Assembly (NCBI GenBank): GCA_021811925.1
Contig: JAKAPY010000043.1
Coordinates: 1-11,307, forward strand
Source of the DNA: Thermoplasmata archaeon
Lineage (GTDB): Archaea; Thermoplasmatota; Thermoplasmata; Sysuiplasmatales; Sysuiplasmataceae
Direction: 5' to 3'
DNA: 11,307 bases
Of the stretch, positions 5,925 to 11,307 are shown piece after piece. The position numbers and the translations under genes are program-made. Every line of letters starts with the position of its first letter. Position 1 is the first letter of the stretch. The notes below the pieces were generated by a model. The model was not told the origin of the DNA. It made no database searches and worked only from the letters and a program-made list of their open reading frames with translations.

Positions 5925-6686
5925 CTATGCGACATTCTCTGATATGGTGCCAATAAAGGTCCCGTCGATCAGGTAGATTTTGCCCCTTGAAAGGGAAATG
6001 AGTTTCTCCCTGAACATCGGCCCCAGCCCCTTGCCTCCCTTCGAGTTGACAGGGGTTCCCACAAGAAGCGGATTGAAGGATGGTATTACAATCAATTCGG
6101 CGGGAAGAGCCCTGTACCTCTTCGAAGGGTCGTTCTTCTTGAACGGTACCCGGAGCCAGCATTTCTCAAGATACCTGTTTCCCAGTGAATCGACGAAGCG
6201 GACTGCTGGATGGATGTGCCCCATCAGCAGAAGAGCGGATGCCATGAGGTTGTCTGCGGTCCAAGCATGCCCGTGGCAATAAGACACACCATTCTCGGTA
6301 AAGCCTTCCGTCCCGTGCAGGAATACCCTTTGAGGCAGTGATCTTGCTATCAGCGAGTCATGGTTCCCTGGAACAACGTCTATCCGCCTGTAATGCGACA
6401 GGAGGTATGACATGAAAGCAGGCAGGTCGCTCCTCTTCCTGGTATACCCGATTGCATGTTTGAGGTCCCCCAGTATGATAAGCCGTTCAGCATTCTTCGA
6501 CAACGCCTCGAGTTCGCCTATCATCTCTTCTGTCTCCCGGCCGATCAGGAAGCCCTTGCCTTCCAGCTCCTGTCCGTAACCGAGGTGCAGATCGGCTATG
6601 ACGACCGATGGCTCTTCGCTGTGAATGACAAGTGCGGGATGCCCGGCCACTGGTTCTGCCGAAGTTGACTGGATCACACGCCCCAT
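5925..6686 (-). CDS. SbcD-related archaeal metallophosphoesterase
   Basis: A calcineurin-fold phosphoesterase of the archaeal SbcD-related group (COG1407/TIGR00024 as I recall it). The 253-residue product has all the metal-site blocks in order: ADLHLG at 31-36 (D32, H34), GDLKH at 73-77, GNHD at 107-110, CHGH at 137-140 and GHIHP at 156-160. The tail segment AELIVIPSFNPLLVGTPVN near 196-214 is characteristic of this group and absent from general phosphoesterases. The natural substrate is not known; relatives are often found beside Lhr-type helicases, which suggests nucleic acid, but no helicase is in this window. ATG at 6686 has GGAG 8 bases upstream. The gene overlaps the preceding phosphoesterase by 13 bases, implying coupled translation. 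Soluble, with no signal peptide. Confidence 0.92.
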   Translation of the reverse strand: MGRVIQSTSAEPVAGHPALVIHSEEPSVVIADLHLGYGQELEGKGFLIGRETEEMIGELEALSKNAERLIILGDLKHAIGYTRKRSDLPAFMSYLLSHYRRIDVVPGNHDSLIARSLPQRVFLHGTEGFTENGVSYCHGHAWTADNLMASALLLMGHIHPAVRFVDSLGNRYLEKCWLRVPFKKNDPSKRYRALPAELIVIPSFNPLLVGTPVNSKGGKGLGPMFREKLISLSRGKIYLIDGTFIGTISENVA

Positions 6687-7339
6687 CTGAGTCTCTCCGA
6701 AAGAGCCGTTGGCAGGCCCTCCGACACATTGAGACGGACAATCGATTCGATATCATACGGGACACGCCTGATATCGATTCTGTCCCCTTCCACAATGGCG
6801 TAGGAAGCCCTTGCGTCACCATCACGCGGCTGACCGACAGAGCCGGGGTTGATCACGGTCGCCCCGGAGAAGCGCCTGACGAATGGAACATGCGTGTGGC
6901 CAAGCACGGTGTATCTGCAATTGGAGGCAAGGGCGAGTCTTTCATCGACCTGATCCTCGTAAATATACTCATACGGATCAAACGGTGAACCATGAAATAC
7001 GGCGAAACCGTCGAACGTCAGTGTCTGCTTGAGTGATGATAAAAACCTGGTGTTCTCCCCGGTCAGGTGTCTCTTCGTCCATCTGACAGCAAAAGCAGCC
7101 AGAGAGTTCATCGTCCGTTCCTGCATGGGCTGAATCACTGCCTCGTCGTGGTTTCCCATGATGCACTGAATTGCCCTTCTCCTTAATTCATCAACGACCT
7201 CATTGGGCTGAGAGTTGTAGCCAACGATGTCCCCTGCGCAGATAATGGTGTCAACTCCCTCACCATCAATTTGCCTGAGCACCGCTTCCAGCGCAACGAA
7301 ATTTGAATGAACGTCCGAAATAAGGGCATATCGTTTCAT
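6674..7339 (-). CDS. YfcE/MJ0936-type metallophosphoesterase
   Basis: A second calcineurin-fold phosphoesterase, of the smaller YfcE/MJ0936-like class, whose studied members cleave phosphodiester model substrates with Mn or Ni. The 221-residue product carries ISDVHSN at 7-13 (D9, H11), AGDIVGY at 35-41, GNHDEAV at 62-68, FHGSP at 115-119, GHTHVPF at 147-153 and INPGSVGQPRDGD at 163-175. The ligand set is complete, so it should be active; the physiological substrate cannot be read from sequence. Its ATG forms an ATGA overlap with the nnr stop, and its own end overlaps the next phosphoesterase by 13 bases. It differs from that neighbour in class and in its C-terminal half, so the pair is not a recent duplication. 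Confidence 0.93.
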   Translation of the reverse strand: MKRYALISDVHSNFVALEAVLRQIDGEGVDTIICAGDIVGYNSQPNEVVDELRRRAIQCIMGNHDEAVIQPMQERTMNSLAAFAVRWTKRHLTGENTRFLSSLKQTLTFDGFAVFHGSPFDPYEYIYEDQVDERLALASNCRYTVLGHTHVPFVRRFSGATVINPGSVGQPRDGDARASYAIVEGDRIDIRRVPYDIESIVRLNVSEGLPTALSERLRWGV

Positions 7340-8784
7340 TGATTACCGCCTATATCCCTGACAAGCACGTCGGGGATGCTTTCTATGATGTCCGTTGCAA
7401 GCAAACCGAATGACTTCGACCTGAAACATATGTCGCCTGAACTTCCATTGATGTATGCAGCGAGCCTGCCCGAATCGAAGGGAGAACAGCCCTTTGCCAT
7501 GAGTTCGGCCGCGATTCCAGTCAGAACATCGCCTGTACCGCCAACTGTCATGCCCGGATTACCTGTGTCGTTCAATTTGACCCTGCGCCCGTCCGAAATC
7601 ACATCTGTTGAGCCCTTGAGCAGTATTGTCACATCAAGCTTGTGTGCCCATGAGCGTATTTGTTCGCTTCTCTCCACCAACGTCTTAGCCACAACCTCGC
7701 CTGTCAGCTTTTCAAATTCCTTCGAGTGCGGAGTCACAACAACATTCTTGCCTGCTATCAGAGAACTGTTGTCTCCGGCGACTTCTATGGCCGAAGCATC
7801 AACAACCATGGAGCATTTGGCCTTCTTCAGAATCCGGCTTATGAAACCACGTGTCTTTGAATCGCTGTCCATGCCTGGCCCGATGACTATTGAACCGGAT
7901 CTTTCGACCCATTTCATAGCGCCTGCTGCATCAGCCGGTTCGAATGCCTTATGGGCGGTAGAAAAAACCATCATGTTGGGGGAAAACACCGACGCTACAC
8001 CGAAGCTTTTCCCCGGAACCACGGTGTATACAAGGTCCGCGCCGGTCCGGTATGCGGCAAGAGAGGCAAAGGTTGGCGCTCCTGCGAACGCACCACCGCC
8101 GATGACTGTTATTATTCCATTGTTTCCTTTATGGGTATCATTAGCTGGCACCGGGTAGAGAAGCATCTCTCCCGGGCCCGTGTACTTGACTGCTTTTTCG
8201 GGTATGCCTATGTCGACGATCTCTATTTTCCCTGAGTTTTCCTCGCTCATTCCGGTCTTCGTGTCATGAAAGGTGACTGTAATATCAGGCAGTACGTGGA
8301 AGTCTGTTGGGAATCCCGAGGGGACGTCAACGGACAGCAGAAGACTTCCTTTCCGTTTCATTTCATGAATGGAATCTATCAGCTGCCGGTACCTGCCCTC
8401 GGGTGGCCTGTTGATGCCCGAACCCAGCAGTGCATCCACGACTACAGTTTCCCTGCAGTCGAGTACGCGAATAGCCTCTTCCCCGACGACAATATCGGAT
8501 ACCGATGAAAAGTTGTGCCTGAGAATATCGCTTTTTGGTTCCTGGCCCGGCTCGGCCAGAAGAATGGAAGTTTCAATCATCCCCCGAAGATACCTTGCAG
8601 CCGCAAACCCATCGCCGCCGTTGTTTCCCGGTCCGCACAAAATGAGCACATGCGATCGGCCGTTGGAATGCTTCAGAACGGCTTCCGCTATGCATCTTCC
8701 TGCGTTATCCATCAGCTTCGAAATTGATGTGCCGTAAAATACAGAATTACGATCCAAGATCTTGAATTCTTTCAGATCCAACAT
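7336..8784 (-). CDS. nnr: Bifunctional NAD(P)HX epimerase / ADP-dependent dehydratase
   Basis: Nnr repairs hydrated NADH and NADPH. The N-terminal YjeF domain epimerises R- and S-NAD(P)HX, and the C-terminal ribokinase-like domain dehydrates the S form using ADP. From ATG 8784 there are 482 residues, the normal length for the fused protein. Epimerase: CGPGNNGGDGFAAAR near 50-64 and VDALLGSG near 116-123. Dehydratase: KGNNGIITVIGGG near 219-231, IGPGMDSD near 301-308, TPHSKEFEKL near 351-360, LKGSTDV near 389-395 and NDTGNPGMTVGGTGDVLTG near 405-423 with the catalytic Asp in GTGD. GTG 8802, GTG 8796 and ATG 8793 are also in frame. I prefer 8784 because its distance to the conserved N-S of the N-terminal helix matches homologues and GTGAT lies 7 bases upstream. 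It follows SRP19 closely and overlaps the next gene by 4 bases. Confidence 0.96.
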   Translation of the reverse strand: MLDLKEFKILDRNSVFYGTSISKLMDNAGRCIAEAVLKHSNGRSHVLILCGPGNNGGDGFAAARYLRGMIETSILLAEPGQEPKSDILRHNFSSVSDIVVGEEAIRVLDCRETVVVDALLGSGINRPPEGRYRQLIDSIHEMKRKGSLLLSVDVPSGFPTDFHVLPDITVTFHDTKTGMSEENSGKIEIVDIGIPEKAVKYTGPGEMLLYPVPANDTHKGNNGIITVIGGGAFAGAPTFASLAAYRTGADLVYTVVPGKSFGVASVFSPNMMVFSTAHKAFEPADAAGAMKWVERSGSIVIGPGMDSDSKTRGFISRILKKAKCSMVVDASAIEVAGDNSSLIAGKNVVVTPHSKEFEKLTGEVVAKTLVERSEQIRSWAHKLDVTILLKGSTDVISDGRRVKLNDTGNPGMTVGGTGDVLTGIAAELMAKGCSPFDSGRLAAYINGSSGDICFRSKSFGLLATDIIESIPDVLVRDIGGNQ

Positions 8785-8809
8785 GTAACTCATCACAGCC
8801 ACGGGGATA

Positions 8810-9094
8810 TTACTTCGTGCGTTTTCTGATTTCTGCCGCCACCATCTTCAGTATCTCTGCTTTGCCCAGCTTGTTGTCCACCAGGACACGCCCCTCCTTC
8901 TTGTACCACCTCGAGGGAAAGGAGGCGGTCTCATCAACCTCATGCTCGATGGCCAGAGATCGAAGTGCATCTGATATCATCTGAACCGTGGGCGAATCCA
9001 CCGCCTCCTTCTTTGCAACCCTCCTTCCCTGATCTCTCTTGAGTTTTATGTCCAGGTAGGCGGGCCACAGAACCCATCTGTTCTTGGCCTGCAT
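8810..9094 (-). CDS. srp19: Signal recognition particle 19 kDa protein
   Basis: SRP19 binds the tips of helices 6 and 8 of 7S RNA and prepares it for SRP54, supporting co-translational targeting to the membrane. The 94-residue product has the diagnostic WPAYLDIKLKRDQGRRV at 10-26, SPTVQMISDALRSL near 34-47, SFPSRWYKKEGRVLVD near 58-73, and a basic C-terminus ending in RKRTK. The length is normal for archaea. The ATG at 9094 is only about 28-36 bases from an AT-rich TATA-like box, so the message may have almost no leader; I see no ribosome-binding site. It is the first gene of the minus-strand operon that continues into nnr. Very confident. Confidence 0.95.
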   Translation of the reverse strand: MQAKNRWVLWPAYLDIKLKRDQGRRVAKKEAVDSPTVQMISDALRSLAIEHEVDETASFPSRWYKKEGRVLVDNKLGKAEILKMVAAEIRKRTK

Positions 9095-9121
9095 ATCAAT
9101 CGACTTAACAATTCGCTGCTG

Positions 9122-9130
9122 TTAAATAAT
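9122..9130 (-). promoter_or_regulatory. TATA-like box of the SRP19 operon
   Basis: ATTATTTAA on the minus strand, within the AT-rich stretch 9121-9151. Its centre is about 32 bases from the SRP19 ATG, which would place the transcript start only a few bases before the coding region. It faces away from the rightward promoter next to it. Confidence 0.5.
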
Positions 9131-9142
9131 ATTTTTGCATTA

Positions 9143-9151
9143 TTAATTTAT
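9143..9151 (+). promoter_or_regulatory. TATA-like box of the rightward operon
   Basis: TTAATTTAT on the plus strand, centred about 34 bases before the ATG at 9181 of the TIGR00725-type gene. It would start a transcript with a very short leader. The alternative TTAAATAAT at 9122-9130 reads on this strand too. AATAAT (9125-9130) and ATTATT (9139-9144) form an inverted repeat between the two promoters. Confidence 0.45.
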
Positions 9152-9180
9152 CAGATGACAGTCATTTTTGCCTTGGCAGG

Positions 9181-9717
9181 ATGGAACAGGTTATGATGAA
9201 GCTTCAGATTGGCGTCATAGGCGGCAGTCAGCCAGACAATGAGCACAGAAAGCTCGGCTACGAAGTAGGCAGACTTCTTTCTGATAAGGGGGTGGTTGTT
9301 ATCTGCGGCGGCCTGACCGGCATCATGGATGCAGTGGCCGAAGGCGTCGAGGCAGGCGGCGGAATGTGTATAGGAATCCTGCCCGGCATCAGCCCTCTGG
9401 ACGGAAACAGGCACCTGACTGTGAGCCTTCCGACGGGAATAGGATTCGCAAGGAATTTCCTTATAGTCAGGGCTTCGGATGCACTGATAGCAATTGACGG
9501 TTCGAGCGGGACGCTTTCCGAGGCTTCTTTCGCAATTACCGAGGGTAAGGCAGTCGTCTCCCTTGACAGTTTCAAGCTCACAAGGCAGAAAGAAACAGAA
9601 GGCAACTTCATCACTGCCTCCTCACCGTCCGAGGCGGTGAAGCTTGCAGTCGAGGAAGCCATCAGAAAGAGGGAAGCGTTTGGGGCCGGGAATGTCCGTG
9701 TAAGGGATTTCGGCTGA
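9181..9717 (+). CDS. TIGR00725-type Rossmann-fold LOG/DprA-like protein
   Basis: A nucleotide-binding Rossmann-fold protein of the SLOG superfamily, relatives of which include LOG cytokinin-activating phosphoribohydrolases and DprA. The 178-residue product shows IGVIGGS at 10-16, CGGLTGIMDAVAEGV at 42-56, GILPG at 65-69, RNFLIVRASDA at 91-101 and IDGSSGTLSE at 105-114. The last replaces the PGGxGTxxE motif of true LOG enzymes: the Gly-Thr and the Glu (E114) are kept, but the Pro-Gly-Gly is not, so I would not assign cytokinin-type activity. The true substrate is unknown. ATG codons at 9181, 9193 and 9196 are all in frame; the fold begins just after 9196. It is first in the rightward operon, 38 bases before tldD. 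Confident on family. Confidence 0.88.
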   Translation: MEQVMMKLQIGVIGGSQPDNEHRKLGYEVGRLLSDKGVVVICGGLTGIMDAVAEGVEAGGGMCIGILPGISPLDGNRHLTVSLPTGIGFARNFLIVRASDALIAIDGSSGTLSEASFAITEGKAVVSLDSFKLTRQKETEGNFITASSPSEAVKLAVEEAIRKREAFGAGNVRVRDFG

Positions 9718-9755
9718 AGTGGCAGCTTGCCGGTGGTGAAGAAACTGGTGATATT

Positions 9756-11195
9756 TTGAACGCTGATGAGACGGAGTCGGCTCTGGGAGTCGGTTACGGC
9801 CTTGCGGAGAGAGCGCTTGCCCTGTGTTCTGCTTCCGGAGTAAGATATGCGAGTGTTGCTTACAGACTGTCGGATGAACTCGGAATGTTCTTCAAGAATG
9901 GCTCGCTGAGTGTGATTTCTCCTGAAGTGGATTATGGCATCTCGGTGAGGGTCGCTACCCGCGGTGGCATCGGTTTCGCCGCGACAAATAACATGAATGT
10001 GCAGGGAATAAAAAAGGCGGTGAGGAGTGCCCTGTCAATGGCGAGGGCCTGCGACGGCATGGCTGCGGATCTCAACACAGGCAGGCCTGAAAAGGCCAAC
10101 TGGACAGTCGTGCAGAAGATAAGGCTCGACAGCATGGATGCAGAGCTGAAAATAAAGAGAATGGTGGAACTTGACAAAATGCTCAAGGAGAGCACAGAAC
10201 TGAAGAGCTTCAGGCAGATAGGCTACAGCGAGAGCACCAATTCAAAATACTACATTGACACGGAAGGGACGCAAGTTAAGGCATCCGATCCAAAAGTGGA
10301 GGTTGCCTATTTCCTCATGCTTCAGAGCGGTTCGGACTATGAACAGGCGCACCGTCAGCTGGGATATACAGGCGGTTTCGAGGCGCTGGAGGAACTGGAA
10401 GTGGAAACTCAGGGAACCGGGGACGTGAAGGCGCTCGAAGAGGTGCTCAGGCATGGAAAGACATTCAGGGGAGGGAAAATGGATCTTGTCTGCGGAAGCG
10501 AAGTCACGGGAATAGCCTGCCACGAGAGTTGCGGCCATCCAATGGAGGCGGACAGGATAATGGGAAGGGAGGCTTCTCAGGCAGGCAAGTCCTTTGTAAC
10601 TTCAGACTCGATTGGAATGAGAGTTGGATCAGAGCTTGTGACAATCGTGGATGATCCGACATTGCCAAACAGTTACGGTTTTTATGAGTACGACGACGAA
10701 GGGGTGAGGGCTAGAACAAGAGTGCTCTACGATAAGGGAAAGATAAATGAATTCCTGCAGAACAGGGAAAGCGGTGCCAAGTCCCTCCAGTCATCAAATG
10801 GTGCTGGAAGAGCGTCATCCTACGGTGTGGAGCCGCTTGTAAGAATGGCCAACACTTACCTGCTTCCCGGAGACTGGAGCGATGACGAAATAGTTGGCGA
10901 AGTATCCCACGGAGTGCTGCTCAAGAGCTTCAACGAATGGAACATAGACGACAGGCGATACAACCAGAAGTATGTGGGCAGGGAGGCTTACATGATTGAG
11001 AACGGCAAAGTGACTGGACCTGTCAGATCTCCCACCCTGGAAATCACCACGCCCGGTTTCTGGAGCATGGTGGACGCGGTCGGGAAGAATGTCAAATTCT
11101 ACGGTGCGACCTGCGGAAAGGGGGATCCCATGCAGGGTATGGAAGTAAACATGGGCGGCCCCATGATCAGACTCAGGAACGTCGTCCTGAAATGA
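9756..11195 (+). CDS. tldD: TldD metalloprotease subunit
   Basis: TldD is the zinc-bearing half of the TldD-TldE heterodimer, a cytoplasmic protease that in bacteria trims unfolded peptides and matures some modified peptides. The 479-residue product is full length. It has GISVRVATRGGIGFAATN near 61-78, the zinc motif HESCGH at 256-261 (HExxxH), HPMEADR continuing it, IVDDPTLPNSYGFYEYDDEG near 297-316, and C453 in ATCGKGDPMQ, the expected third metal ligand. The start is TTG at 9756, chosen because an exact GGTGAT lies 3 bases upstream and no ATG follows until deep in the conserved domain. The gene ends 9 bases before the tldE ATG. Its client in this organism cannot be read from the window. 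Very confident. Confidence 0.96.
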   Translation: MNADETESALGVGYGLAERALALCSASGVRYASVAYRLSDELGMFFKNGSLSVISPEVDYGISVRVATRGGIGFAATNNMNVQGIKKAVRSALSMARACDGMAADLNTGRPEKANWTVVQKIRLDSMDAELKIKRMVELDKMLKESTELKSFRQIGYSESTNSKYYIDTEGTQVKASDPKVEVAYFLMLQSGSDYEQAHRQLGYTGGFEALEELEVETQGTGDVKALEEVLRHGKTFRGGKMDLVCGSEVTGIACHESCGHPMEADRIMGREASQAGKSFVTSDSIGMRVGSELVTIVDDPTLPNSYGFYEYDDEGVRARTRVLYDKGKINEFLQNRESGAKSLQSSNGAGRASSYGVEPLVRMANTYLLPGDWSDDEIVGEVSHGVLLKSFNEWNIDDRRYNQKYVGREAYMIENGKVTGPVRSPTLEITTPGFWSMVDAVGKNVKFYGATCGKGDPMQGMEVNMGGPMIRLRNVVLK

Positions 11196-11204
11196 GGTGC
11201 GATG

Positions 11205-11307
11205 ATGAACATTGAACAATTCAAGGATCTCACTGAAAAGATTGTCGAGTATTCACTGAAACGGGGTGCCGACGACGCAATTGTCAACTCATACAGGAAG
11301 ATCGGAA
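11205..11307 (+). CDS. tldE: TldE/PmbA protease subunit (N-terminal fragment)
   Basis: This is the first 34 codons of the gene after tldD, cut by the right edge. The reading begins MNIEQFKDLTEKIVEYSLKR and continues GADDAIVNSYRK; the pattern of an N-terminal helix followed by a GA-D-A segment fits TldE/PmbA, the metal-free partner of TldD. GAGGTG overlaps the tldD stop region. I chose ATG 11205 because it stands 5 bases after GGTG, the same distance as in rrp41 and tldD; ATG 11202 is only 2 bases away and in another frame. The last 9 bases match an Illumina adapter, so the final codons are unreliable. The assignment rests largely on gene order. Confidence 0.8.
   Translation, partial: MNIEQFKDLTEKIVEYSLKRGADDAIVNSYRKIG
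11299..11307. other. Probable Illumina adapter remnant, right end
   Basis: AGATCGGAA is the beginning of the standard Illumina read-through adapter. It sits inside the truncated tldE and is the reverse complement counterpart of the left-end remnant. Confidence 0.78.

Noticed and set aside
5884..6162. An N-terminal extension of the zinc-ribbon protein by 93 residues
   Set aside because: It overlaps the C-terminal part of the COG1407-type phosphoesterase in another frame, where the conserved tail motif is coded. The extension has no cysteine pattern or recognisable fold.
6674..7339. The two phosphoesterases as a recent tandem duplication
   Set aside because: Only the general metal-site motifs are shared. 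Lengths, spacing and C-terminal motifs place them in different classes.
7376..8158. A 260-codon open frame on the plus strand
   Set aside because: It lies wholly antisense to nnr, whose minus-strand frame has every family motif. The protein read from the plus strand resembles nothing I recognise and is a by-product of codon bias.
1..11307. An 11-bp terminal inverted repeat (TCCGATCTTCC at both edges), as in a linear plasmid, virus or transposon
   Set aside because: Eight to nine of the bases are Illumina adapter sequence and the rest is a three-base coincidence. The genes inside are chromosomal core genes, with no transposase or replication gene.

Overview
This 11.3 kb stretch looks like a complete short contig from a euryarchaeon of the Thermoplasmata type. 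Three things point there. The proteasome alpha subunit closely follows the Thermoplasma pattern. The genes for an archaeal exosome, SBDS, Pop5 and SRP19 are exclusively archaeal or archaeal-eukaryotic. The upstream signals are archaeal: TATA-like boxes (TTTAAATA before ftsZ) and GGTGAT-type ribosome binding sites. The placement comes from recalled sequence patterns, not from a search. The first 8 bases (TCCGATCT) and last 9 bases (AGATCGGAA) match the ends of the standard Illumina adapter, so both edges are probably library artefacts, and the two edge genes are cut by the contig end.

Region 1 (1-5045, all minus strand, read right to left) is an information-processing and protein-quality block: ftsZ, then pop5 (RNase P), psmA (20S proteasome alpha), SBDS (ribosome maturation), rrp4, rrp41 and rrp42 (RNA exosome cap and hexameric ring; rrp42 is incomplete). 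psmA-SBDS-rrp4-rrp41-rrp42 is the classic archaeal exosome-proteasome gene order. ftsZ sits directly upstream of pop5 with a gap of only 5 bases, which ties a cell-division gene to this block. rrp4 has no ATG, GTG or TTG where its conserved N-terminus begins. TATA-like boxes lie before ftsZ and before psmA.

Region 2 (5046-5274) is a 229-base spacer upstream of ftsZ. It holds the ftsZ promoter, short repeated GAATCG-type words, an 18-bp inverted repeat, and a T-rich stretch that may end the next operon.

Region 3 (5275-9094, minus strand) looks like one operon: SRP19, a bifunctional NAD(P)HX epimerase/dehydratase (nnr), two different calcineurin-like phosphoesterases, and a 202-residue protein with a RING/PHD-like C4HC3 cysteine-histidine pattern followed by three zinc ribbons. 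The genes overlap or lie within about 45 bases of each other.

Region 4 (9095-11307) starts with an AT-rich divergent promoter. From it, reading rightward, come a Rossmann-fold LOG/DprA-like protein of the TIGR00725 type, the metalloprotease subunit gene tldD, and the first 34 codons of its partner tldE/pmbA.

Most of the window is conserved core genome. I see no tRNA, rRNA, CRISPR array, insertion sequence or phage gene. The points most worth a second look are the rrp4 start, the RING-like zinc protein and its operon, the ftsZ linkage and upstream repeats, and the adapter ends.
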